A stretch of DNA of 5,155 bases from DAOMOP01 sp035444405 (GTDB taxonomy: Bacteria > Pseudomonadota > Gammaproteobacteria > Burkholderiales > Rhodocyclaceae): NCBI GenBank assembly GCA_035444405.1, contig DAOMOP010000247.1:1-5155 (forward strand), read 5' to 3'. The notes beneath the pieces are model-generated. The model was not told the DNA's origin and ran no database searches. It saw only the letters and a list, made by a program, of their open reading frames with translations. The translations under genes were made by a program, and so were the position numbers. This document shows positions 1-5,110 of this stretch, in pieces. How positions within the stretch are numbered: position 1 is the stretch's first letter; each line of letters begins with the position of its first letter.

Positions 1-218
1 ATCGCCTCCTGGCCGAGGGCAGAGGCGAAGGTGCCGAGCTTGCCGGTGCGCTGCAACGCGATCGCCTTCGCATCGAAGCTGCGCGTCAGGGTCATCGCGC
101 GGTACAGGGGCAGCAGGGCCGCCGCGTCGTGCGCGAAATCGGGAAGCGGGGCGAGGACTTCGCCCTGTGGGTCGAGGAAGCGGGTGTGATCGATCTGGAA
201 GCGGGCGACCGTGCTCAT
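1..218 (-). CDS. pdhA: Pyruvate dehydrogenase E1 component alpha subunit, N-terminal part (truncated by window edge)
   Basis: The first 72 residues of a thiamine-diphosphate-dependent E1 alpha subunit are visible; the gene continues beyond base 1. In this family alpha pairs with a separate beta subunit (alpha2beta2 type) to decarboxylate pyruvate oxidatively and acetylate the E2 lipoyl domain in the cytoplasm. The segment YRAMTLTRSFDAKAIALQ, followed by RTGKLGTFASALGQEA, is the N-terminal signature of the alpha-type E1 family, in which the GQEA motif opens the conserved core. The ATG at 218 is chosen because GGAGA lies 5 bases upstream (224-228, plus-strand coordinates). The ThDP-binding motif would lie outside the window, so pyruvate rather than acetoin or a branched-chain 2-oxoacid as substrate is inferred from overall resemblance. 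It is separated from the upstream alternative oxidase by 226 bases, so it may have its own promoter. Confidence 0.85.
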   Translation of the reverse strand, partial: MSTVARFQIDHTRFLDPQGEVLAPLPDFAHDAAALLPLYRAMTLTRSFDAKAIALQRTGKLGTFASALGQEA

Positions 219-369
219 GGCAATCTCCGTCTCAGTCTCGCTCCGGCTCGGACGAGGCCGGAACGTCGCGGCAGCAGGACGGTGCTTCGGCGCCGGATGC
301 GTGCCGTCACGAGCTTGTGGCCCGTGCTCCCTGTCTCTGCCTGCCGGGTTGGAGCCTGGTGCGCCGTCG

Positions 370-382
370 ATGTTCCCGACAT
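370..382. repeat. Short dyad ATGT-N5-ACAT upstream of the E1 alpha gene
   Basis: ATGT at 370-373 and ACAT at 379-382 form an interrupted palindrome about 150 bases upstream of the E1 alpha start, in the 226-base gap after the alternative oxidase. It could be a regulator site, but four-base arms arise easily by chance. No convincing -35/-10 pair was found in 219-444, and no small gene is supported there. Confidence 0.2.
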
Positions 383-423
383 GGGCCCCGCGTGGACGCC
401 GTCGTCGAGCGCTACGCGAAACC

Positions 424-437
424 TTGCCGCGCGGCAA
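424..437 (-). terminator. Perfect 14-bp palindrome just after the alternative oxidase, possible weak terminator
   Basis: TTGCCGCGCGGCAA is fully self-complementary and starts 7 bases after the alternative oxidase stop codon. As RNA it could fold into a 5-bp stem with a GCGC loop. The minus strand continues GGTTTCG, so the U-tract is poor and any Rho-independent activity would be weak. Its position directly after the stop supports a transcription-end or mRNA 3'-end role, but an operator for the downstream E1 alpha gene is also possible. Confidence 0.35.
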
Positions 438-444
438 TCAGTGC

Positions 445-1068
445 TCAGGTGCGCGCAGCGAGCTGGTCGGCGAAGGCATGGTTGACGTCGCGGTGCCCGG
501 CTTCGTCGGCCCGTACGGCAATGATGACGTCCGTCAGCCTGGCATCCGGGGGCAGGTTCCAGTACTCGATCGCGCGCTTGGGCGCGGGCACGTTCTCGTG
601 ACGGCCGGCCTCGACCTCGGCGAGATATTCCGTGTAGCTGATCACCGCTTCTTCTTCGAAGTAGCCCACGACCCGATGCGCGGTGCGCGACGAGACCAGA
701 TACAGCAGGAAGAACAGGTTGTAGAAGACCCCTTGGGCAAGGATGATCAGCCAGCGCTCGAGGCGAGTCGGTTGCGCAATCTCGACGAAGGTCAGCAGGT
801 GCATGCGCTCGTTTTCTGCTTCGTCCAGCAGCACGCGAATCCAGCCATCATCGTCGGACATGTTGCGCAGCGCCTTCAGGTGCTGCAGCGTCGAGCCCAC
901 CATGCCGGGGACCGCCGCAACCGTCTCGAGGACGATCGCGCGGTGGCCGTAGCGCTTCGCGAAGAAGGTATCGGCGAAGAAGCGCAGCGATCGGGTGAGG
1001 GCGCGCGCGAAGCGATCTGACGGACCGCCTGGCGGATGCGTTCGATCGAGGCTGACGGGCTCGTTCAT
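445..1068 (-). CDS. aox: Alternative oxidase (di-iron ubiquinol oxidase)
   Basis: This 207-residue protein is a bacterial alternative oxidase, a monotopic inner-membrane enzyme that oxidises ubiquinol with O2 to water without pumping protons and resists cyanide. All six di-iron ligands can be assigned: Glu48 in LETV, Glu87 and His90 in NERMH, Glu138 in FEEEA, and Glu189 and His192 in RADEAGHRDVNH. The conserved Tyr145 follows in SYTEY. A hydrophobic stretch at about 105-127 (RWLIILAQGVFYNLFFLLYL) fits the membrane-binding helix. There is no cysteine, so the thiol regulation of plant enzymes is absent. Length suits bacterial members, which lack a targeting peptide. The ATG at 1068 is preferred because conserved sequence begins soon after it, although it lacks a Shine-Dalgarno. 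Its ATG overlaps the stop of a 13-codon frame that itself starts on the stop of the upstream phasin gene, suggesting translational coupling. An in-frame ATG at 1116, inside the phasin end, is an alternative that adds 16 residues. Confidence 0.95.
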   Translation of the reverse strand: MNEPVSLDRTHPPGGPSDRFARALTRSLRFFADTFFAKRYGHRAIVLETVAAVPGMVGSTLQHLKALRNMSDDDGWIRVLLDEAENERMHLLTFVEIAQPTRLERWLIILAQGVFYNLFFLLYLVSSRTAHRVVGYFEEEAVISYTEYLAEVEAGRHENVPAPKRAIEYWNLPPDARLTDVIIAVRADEAGHRDVNHAFADQLAART

Positions 1069-1106
1069 CGAGGGCGGGCGAGGGTGCGACGGGGCATCAC
1101 GGTCAT
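1065..1106 (-). CDS. Possible 13-codon coupling cistron between phasin-like gene and alternative oxidase
   Basis: A short frame encodes MTVMPRRTLARPR. Its ATG overlaps the TGA of the upstream phasin-like gene (ATGA, 1103-1106). Its own TGA overlaps the ATG of the alternative oxidase (ATGA, 1065-1068). The frame therefore fills the 34-base gap exactly, with stop/start overlaps at both ends. The oxidase start has no recognisable Shine-Dalgarno, so ribosomes terminating here could re-initiate on it. The peptide is arginine-rich and matches no family I know. The arrangement may be chance, and any role may lie in translation of the frame rather than in its product. Confidence 0.3.
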   Translation of the reverse strand: MTVMPRRTLARPR

Positions 1107-1684
1107 GATTCCGCATTTGCTGCAGCCTGCCTGCCCAGCCGTTGGGCATTGGCGGTCGCGCGTGCGTGGATCGGCCGCAGGGCACTGCGGGCGAGGTCGG
1201 CGGCGGCGTTCGAGAACTGGTTCTGCGCCTCGGCGGTGGGGGACATCGCCGCGATCAGGGTCGCGTGGTGGGTCATCGATTCGGCAAGGTTCGAGCTTGT
1301 TGCGGCCGACATCATCGCCGCCATGCCTGCCTGCATCTGCACGAACATCTGTGTCCACAGCTGCTGGTTCAGCTGCAGCCAATGTGCGGTCACCGACGAG
1401 GACGATTCGGCGACGGCTTCGAACTTCTCCTGCGTCATCAGGCTGAATTCATCCATATCGTCGGCGCTCGGGGCAGGGCCGGCTGCAGCCATGCGCCCGG
1501 TCCGGTGGCCGATGACCTGTGCCGAGGCGAGCATCATCTCGCTGGCCTGGTTCGCCAGCGCAGTCCACAGCAGCACGGGGTTGTTGTGGCCGGCGGCCGT
1601 TGTCGGAGCGGATCGTTCGATGACGGGGGCGTCCGTGCGGGATCGGTCCTGGCGTCTCGTGCGTTGCAGTGTCGGTGTGGTCAT
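1103..1684 (-). CDS. Polyhydroxyalkanoate granule-associated phasin-like protein
   Basis: This 193-residue protein resembles the betaproteobacterial 'PHA granule-associated phasin' family. The support is the segment NPVLLWTALANQASEM (35-50), then MLASAQVIGHRTGRMA (51-66), the middle TQEKFEA (84-90), and the C-terminal PIHARATANAQRLGRQ (171-186). Phasins coat cytoplasmic polyhydroxybutyrate granules and control their number and size. The N-terminal 30 residues are basic and low-complexity, and the central part is Met/Ala/Gln-rich and likely helical (about 80-165). There is no signal peptide and no cysteine. The ATG at 1684 is chosen because GAAGGA lies 6 bases upstream (1691-1696); an open frame up to 1744 has no comparable support. 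It precedes the alternative oxidase by 34 bases and probably shares its transcript. It shows no obvious similarity to the phasin encoded at 1817-2371, so the two are not a recent duplication. Confidence 0.8.
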   Translation of the reverse strand: MTTPTLQRTRRQDRSRTDAPVIERSAPTTAAGHNNPVLLWTALANQASEMMLASAQVIGHRTGRMAAAGPAPSADDMDEFSLMTQEKFEAVAESSSSVTAHWLQLNQQLWTQMFVQMQAGMAAMMSAATSSNLAESMTHHATLIAAMSPTAEAQNQFSNAAADLARSALRPIHARATANAQRLGRQAAANAES

Positions 1685-1690
1685 CGTGGA

Positions 1691-1696
1691 TCCTTC
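1691..1696 (-). promoter_or_regulatory. Shine-Dalgarno fixing the phasin-like gene start
   Basis: On the minus strand GAAGGA lies 6 bases before the ATG at 1684. It favours this start over the upstream in-frame ATG at 1744. Confidence 0.8.
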
Positions 1697-1727
1697 AAGT
1701 GGACGGCTGAGGGCGGGGATTCTCGCA

Positions 1728-1739
1728 CAGGCCGGCCTG
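1728..1739. repeat. 12-bp perfect palindrome in the leader of the phasin-like gene
   Basis: CAGGCCGGCCTG is fully self-complementary and lies about 44 bases upstream of the phasin-like start at 1684, just after the two A-runs at 1743-1748 and 1754-1760. Its position suits an operator or a leader hairpin for the phasin/oxidase transcript. In GC-rich DNA such a palindrome can also be accidental. No convincing -35/-10 pair was found beside it. Confidence 0.3.
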
Positions 1740-1753
1740 GCCAAAAAATGGCT

Positions 1754-1789
1754 AAAAAAACAGCGAAAAAGCCCCGACCAGCGGGGCTT
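1754..1789 (-). terminator. Intrinsic terminator of the upstream phasin gene
   Basis: AAGCCCCG (1769-1776) and CGGGGCTT (1782-1789) form a perfect 8-bp stem with a 5-base loop. On the minus strand the stem is followed by TTT (1768-1766), then CGCTG, then seven Ts (1760-1754). The stem begins 27 bases after the stop of the phasin gene at 1817. The plus strand has no T-run after the stem, so the terminator acts on minus-strand transcription and separates this gene from the phasin-like/oxidase pair. Confidence 0.8.
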
Positions 1790-1816
1790 GGTGTTATGGG
1801 TTGGTGCGGGCCTGAC

Positions 1817-2371
1817 TTATGCAGCCTTCTTCGGGTGCGGTGTCACGCTCGCGGCGAGCTTGTCGCTGACCTCACCTGCCGCCTTGACATTGGCATCCAT
1901 CATGTCCTTGGTCTGGCGGGCCAGCTTGTCGCCGGCCTCACCTGCCGTCTTGACGTTGCTGTCCATCATGTCCCTGGTCTGGCGGGTCATCTTGGACAAG
2001 GTGTCGAATCCTGCCTGCATGTTTGCGCTGGCAGCCGACCCCAGGCCGAGGGTGCCGAAGTAGGCATTGAGCACCTCGCCTACCTGCTTCTGCGACTCGG
2101 CCGCGATGTCCTGCACGCTGCGCAGATAGTCTGCCAGCTGTGCCAGGGCCGGCGCGGTCGCCGAACTCTGCAGCTTCTGCAGTGCATTCACGTCGCGGAC
2201 GGCGAGCAGATCGTTCGATGCCGCCAGGCAGTCCTGCAGGGCAGCACGGGCCAGGTTCTGGTTCAGCGTGGTCAGGCGCTCGACGCTGGAAAAGGCAATC
2301 TCGGACAACGCCCCGACTGCATTGGTGTAGGTCTCGGCGTTGCGCTTCTGTTCAGTGGTGATAGCTTGCAT
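1817..2371 (-). CDS. phaP: Phasin (PHA granule-associated protein, PhaP type)
   Basis: This 184-residue protein has the architecture of the Phasin_2-type (PhaP) family, small amphipathic helical proteins that coat polyhydroxyalkanoate granules. The N-terminal two thirds (about 5-110) carry family-like features: repeated heptad-like helices around TTEQKRNAETYTNAVGAL, then SSVERLTTLNQNLARAAL, and SVQDIAAESQKQVGEVLNAY at 86-105. The C-terminal region holds two tandem 22-residue units (130-151 and 152-173), each beginning RQT(R/K)DMMD and ending DKLA, followed by a short tail ending PKKAA. There is no signal peptide and only one cysteine (48). The length is close to that of the well-known Cupriavidus PhaP1. 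The ATG at 2371 is chosen because AAGGA lies 7 bases upstream (2379-2383); the open frame continues to 2509 without support. It is transcribed divergently from the phosphoketolase and ends at its own terminator. Confidence 0.88.
   Translation of the reverse strand: MQAITTEQKRNAETYTNAVGALSEIAFSSVERLTTLNQNLARAALQDCLAASNDLLAVRDVNALQKLQSSATAPALAQLADYLRSVQDIAAESQKQVGEVLNAYFGTLGLGSAASANMQAGFDTLSKMTRQTRDMMDSNVKTAGEAGDKLARQTKDMMDANVKAAGEVSDKLAASVTPHPKKAA
1853..1984 (-). repeat. Two tandem 66-bp repeats inside the phasin gene
   Basis: The units 1919-1984 and 1853-1918 match at 57 of 66 bases by direct comparison and abut without a gap. They encode two 22-residue units with 17 identical positions. Most base differences are silent or conservative, consistent with an in-frame duplication later kept under protein-level selection. 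Confidence 0.9.
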
Positions 2372-2378
2372 TGAGTAT

Positions 2379-2383
2379 TCCTT
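2379..2383 (-). promoter_or_regulatory. Shine-Dalgarno of the phasin gene
   Basis: On the minus strand AAGGA lies 7 bases before the ATG at 2371. It fixes this start in preference to upstream in-frame ATG codons such as the one at 2509. Confidence 0.8.
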
Positions 2384-2458
2384 GTGGGAATGACTGCGTG
2401 AATTGGCCTGGTGCGGTGAAGCGCCTGGATTGCTGCTCCCCCGTCGTCCGGCTTTTAT

Positions 2459-2478
2459 GTTGCGCCGCAGTACGCAAC
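2459..2478. repeat. Inverted repeat GTTGCG-N8-CGCAAC upstream of the phasin gene
   Basis: Perfect 6-base arms (2459-2464 and 2473-2478) flank an 8-base spacer, about 90 bases upstream of the phasin start and 170 bases upstream of the phosphoketolase. Size and spacing suit a dimeric regulator site. On the minus strand the AT-rich CATAAAA next to it could be part of a -10 element for the phasin, but I found no well-spaced -35, so no promoter is called. Confidence 0.35.
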
Positions 2479-2497
2479 CCCAGTGTGGCCTCATCCT

Positions 2498-2564
2498 GTT
2501 GAGAGTCAAGGCTTATTTCCATTTCTTTCAACCCGTCGCCAAACCGTTGACGAGGGGCAGTCAA
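2498..2564. promoter_or_regulatory. Two GTTGA...GTCAA dyads in the divergent intergenic region
   Basis: The same half-sites occur twice: GTTGA-N2-GTCAA at 2498-2509 and GTTGA-N9-GTCAA at 2546-2564. Both lie between the divergent phasin and phosphoketolase genes. The different spacers argue against two copies of one strict operator. The halves also resemble -35 hexamers (TTGAC), so they may simply mark promoters on both strands. Confidence 0.3.
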
Positions 2565-2578
2565 TGCAGGCCTATAGT
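2547..2578 (+). promoter_or_regulatory. Candidate phosphoketolase promoter
   Basis: TATAGT at 2573-2578 matches the sigma-70 -10 consensus at five of six positions, and TTGACG at 2547-2552 matches the -35 at five of six. The spacer is 20 bases, longer than the usual 16-18, so the pair may be weak, activator-dependent or only partly right. Transcription from it would start near 2585 and place the hairpin at 2595-2617 near the 5' end of the mRNA. Confidence 0.35.
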
Positions 2579-2594
2579 GAAACGTGGATTGAAT

Positions 2595-2617
2595 GCCGGG
2601 TGTCGATGACACCCGGC
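2595..2617 (+). promoter_or_regulatory. Perfect 10-bp hairpin in the phosphoketolase leader
   Basis: GCCGGGTGTC (2595-2604) and GACACCCGGC (2608-2617) are exact inverted copies around the 3-base loop GAT. The hairpin ends 20 bases before the ribosome-binding site (2638-2641). There is no T-run, so it is not an intrinsic terminator. It may be an operator for a dimeric repressor just downstream of the promoter, or an RNA structure that stabilises or controls the leader. Confidence 0.6.
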
Positions 2618-2637
2618 GGCGAACGAACAACCTGTGC

Positions 2638-2641
2638 GAGG
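2638..2641 (+). promoter_or_regulatory. Ribosome-binding site of the phosphoketolase gene
   Basis: GAGG lies 6 bases before the ATG at 2648 and selects this start over in-frame upstream ATG codons at 2483, 2564 and 2606, whose translations have no family resemblance. Confidence 0.7.
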
Positions 2642-2647
2642 CTATCG

Positions 2648-5050
2648 ATGTCCGAGAACGCTTTCCCGCTTTCCTCCGCGGAACTGAGCCGCATCGATGC
2701 CTGGTGGCGCGCGGCCAACTACCTCTCGGTCGGGCAGATCTACCTGCTCGACAACCCCTTGCTGAAGCGGCCCTTGGGGCTCGAGCACATCAAGCCGCGG
2801 CTGCTCGGGCACTGGGGCACGACGCCCGGGCTCAACTTCATCTACGCGCACATGAACCGCGTCATCCGCCGCGACGACCTCGACATGATCTACCTCGCCG
2901 GGCCCGGGCACGGGGGCCCGGCGCTGGTGGCGAACACCTGGCTCGAAGGCAGCTACAGCGAGTTCTATCCCAATGTGTCGCTTGACGAGGAGGGCATGCG
3001 CCGGTTGTTCCGCCAGTTCTCCTTCCCCGGTGGCATTCCCAGCCACGTCGCCCCGGAAACACCGGGCTCGATCCACGAAGGCGGCGAGCTCGGCTATGCG
3101 GTGGTGCACGCCTATGGCGCGGTGTTCGACAATCCCGATCTCATCGCCTGCTGCGTGGTCGGCGACGGCGAGGCCGAGACCGGGCCGCTGGCCGCGGCCT
3201 GGCATTCGAACAAGTTCCTCAACCCGGTCACCGACGGCGCGGTGCTGCCCATCCTGCACCTGAACGGCTACAAGATCGCCAACCCGGCCGTGCTGGCACG
3301 GATCAGCCATGAGGAGCTCGAGCAACTCTTTCGCGGCTACGGCTACACGCCCTATTTCGTCGAGGGCGACGATCCGGCGCAGATGCACCAGGACATGGCG
3401 GCCGTGGTCGACACGGTGGTGGCCGAGATCCGGGCCATCCAGCGCAAGGCGCGCGAGGGCGGGCGGGAGCTGGAGCGCCCGCGCTGGCCGATGATCATCC
3501 TGCGCAGCCCCAAGGGCTGGACCGGGCCGCGCACGGTGGATGGCAAGCAGACCGAGGGTTCCTGGCGCTCGCACCAGGTGCCGCTGTCGGACATGGCGAG
3601 CAAGCCCGAACACGTGCGCCTGCTGCAGGAGTGGATGGAAAGCTACCGCCCCGCGGAGTTGTTCGATGCGGCGGGCGCCCCGGTCGCAGACCTTGCGGCG
3701 CTGGCGCCGGTGGGCGAGCGCCGGATGGGCGCCAACCCGCATGCCAACGGCGGCCTGCGCCTGCGCGAGCTGCGCCTGCCCGATTACCGCGACTATGCGG
3801 TGGCGGTGGCGCGTCCCGGTCAGGACGACGCCGAAGCCACCCGGGTGCTGGGCAGCTTCCTGCGTGACGTGATCGTGCACAACCCGGACAACTTCCGCGT
3901 CTTCGGCCCGGACGAGACCGCCTCCAACCGCCTGGGCGCGCTGTTCGAGGTCACCGACCGCGCGTGGATGGCCGAGCGCCTCGACGGTGACGACCATCTC
4001 GCCCCCGACGGGCGCGTCATGGAGGTGCTGTCCGAGCACATGTGCCAGGGCTGGCTGGAAGGCTATCTGCTCACCGGCCGCCACGGCTTCTTCTCGTGCT
4101 ATGAGGCCTTCATCCACATCATCGACTCGATGTTCAACCAGCATGCCAAGTGGCTCAAGGTCACGAGCATGGAGATCCCGTGGCGGCGGCCGATCGCCTC
4201 GCTCAACTACCTGCTCACCTCGCACGTCTGGCGCCAGGACCACAATGGTTTTTCGCACCAGGACCCGGGCTTCATCGACCATGTCGTGAACAAGAAGGCG
4301 GACATCATCCGCGTCTATCTGCCGCCCGACGCCAACACGCTGCTGGCGGTGGCCGACCATTGCCTCAACAGCCGCAACGACATCAACGTCATCGTCGCCG
4401 GCAAGCAGCCAGCGCCGCAGTGGCTGTCGATGGACGCGGCGGTCAAGCACTGCAGCACCGGCATCGGCATCTGGGAGTGGGCGAGCAACGACTGGCAGTG
4501 CGGTGGCGGAGAGGCTGGCGTCGATCAGGCCAGCGAGCCCGACGTCGTCATGGCCTGCTGCGGCGACGTGCCGACGCTGGAAACCCTGGCTGCGGTGGCC
4601 TTGCTGCGCGAACTGGCGCCCGACCTGCGCGTGCGCGTGATCAACGTCGTCGACCTGATGACGCTGCAGCCCAAGGAGGAGCACCCCCACGGCCTCACCG
4701 ACAAGGACTTCGATGCCTTGTTCACCCGCGACCGGCCGATCCTCTTTGCCTATCACGGCTACCCCTGGCTGATCCACCGCCTGGCGTACCGCCGCAGCAA
4801 CCACGCCAACCTGCATGTGCGCGGGTACAAGGAGGAGGGCACCACCACCACACCCTTCGACATGGTGGTACTCAACGACCTCGACCGCTTCCACCTCGTG
4901 TCCGACGTCATGGACCGGGTGCCGAAGATGCGCGCCCGCGCGCCGCACATCAAGCAGGCGATGCGCGACCGCCTGGTGGAGCACAAGAACTACATCCACC
5001 TCCATGGCGAGGACATGCCCGAGATCCGCGACTGGAAGTGGCCGTGGTGA
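2648..5050 (+). CDS. xfp: Xylulose-5-phosphate/fructose-6-phosphate phosphoketolase
   Basis: This 800-residue cytoplasmic thiamine-diphosphate enzyme cleaves xylulose-5-P (and in many members fructose-6-P) with phosphate to acetyl-phosphate plus glyceraldehyde-3-P or erythrose-4-P. Length matches the family (about 790-825). Visible landmarks in order: LLGHWGTTPGLNFIYAH (52-68), the phosphoketolase signature AGPGHGGPA with His88 (84-92), EGSYSEFYP (100-108), FPGGIPSHVAPETPGSIHEGG (126-146), the ThDP/Mg motif GDGEAETG (173-180) with Asp174 and Asn206 of HLNGYKI, RSPKGWTGP (286-294), the pyrimidine-domain FFSCYEAF with Glu487 as the likely ThDP-activating acid, SHVWRQDHNGFSHQDPGF (525-542), and C-terminal RGYKEEGTTTTPFDM (725-739). 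No key residue appears missing and the frame is intact. Substrate preference cannot be read from sequence. It is divergent from the phasin gene. Acetate kinase or phosphotransacetylase often accompanies this gene, but neither is visible here. Confidence 0.97.
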   Translation: MSENAFPLSSAELSRIDAWWRAANYLSVGQIYLLDNPLLKRPLGLEHIKPRLLGHWGTTPGLNFIYAHMNRVIRRDDLDMIYLAGPGHGGPALVANTWLEGSYSEFYPNVSLDEEGMRRLFRQFSFPGGIPSHVAPETPGSIHEGGELGYAVVHAYGAVFDNPDLIACCVVGDGEAETGPLAAAWHSNKFLNPVTDGAVLPILHLNGYKIANPAVLARISHEELEQLFRGYGYTPYFVEGDDPAQMHQDMAAVVDTVVAEIRAIQRKAREGGRELERPRWPMIILRSPKGWTGPRTVDGKQTEGSWRSHQVPLSDMASKPEHVRLLQEWMESYRPAELFDAAGAPVADLAALAPVGERRMGANPHANGGLRLRELRLPDYRDYAVAVARPGQDDAEATRVLGSFLRDVIVHNPDNFRVFGPDETASNRLGALFEVTDRAWMAERLDGDDHLAPDGRVMEVLSEHMCQGWLEGYLLTGRHGFFSCYEAFIHIIDSMFNQHAKWLKVTSMEIPWRRPIASLNYLLTSHVWRQDHNGFSHQDPGFIDHVVNKKADIIRVYLPPDANTLLAVADHCLNSRNDINVIVAGKQPAPQWLSMDAAVKHCSTGIGIWEWASNDWQCGGGEAGVDQASEPDVVMACCGDVPTLETLAAVALLRELAPDLRVRVINVVDLMTLQPKEEHPHGLTDKDFDALFTRDRPILFAYHGYPWLIHRLAYRRSNHANLHVRGYKEEGTTTTPFDMVVLNDLDRFHLVSDVMDRVPKMRARAPHIKQAMRDRLVEHKNYIHLHGEDMPEIRDWKWPW

Positions 5051-5110
5051 GTCCCCGCCCCCGCGCGGCCGGCGGCAGTCGCGGGCACCCGCTATGTGCG
5101 GCGTAACCGG

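Noticed and set aside
211..1020. Plus-strand open frame of 269 codons over the alternative oxidase
   Set aside because: It is antisense to a gene with all six di-iron ligands, shows no protein-like motif and has no Shine-Dalgarno support.
1853..1984. CRISPR-like or non-coding tandem repeat
   Set aside because: There are only two directly abutting 66-bp units with no spacers, in frame within the phasin gene.
1142..2374. Plus-strand open frame of 410 codons across both phasin genes
   Set aside because: It runs antisense through two supported genes and a terminator. Its apparent internal repeat is the mirror of the phasin 66-bp repeat.
2595..2617. Intrinsic terminator in the phosphoketolase leader
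   Set aside because: The hairpin is strong, but no T-run follows on either strand (plus: GGCGAACGAAC; minus: ATTCAATCC).
2483..2647. N-terminal extension of the phosphoketolase by 55 residues
   Set aside because: It would run translation through the leader hairpin and the candidate promoter. The added residues are not family-like, and GAGG supports the ATG at 2648.
2642..5005. Minus-strand open frame of 787 codons opposite the phosphoketolase
   Set aside because: Its translation is rich in His, Val, Arg and Asp runs with no family motif. It is the usual mirror of a GC-rich gene's codon bias opposite a clear phosphoketolase.
5076..5100. Phosphoketolase terminator
   Set aside because: Only short GC stems such as GCGGG-CA-CCCGC are present and no T-run follows, so an intrinsic terminator is not supported inside the window.
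4150..5106. Plus-strand frame of 318 codons inside the phosphoketolase
   Set aside because: It is an out-of-frame shadow with Arg/Pro/Ala-rich low-complexity translation; the phosphoketolase frame is intact through the same stretch.
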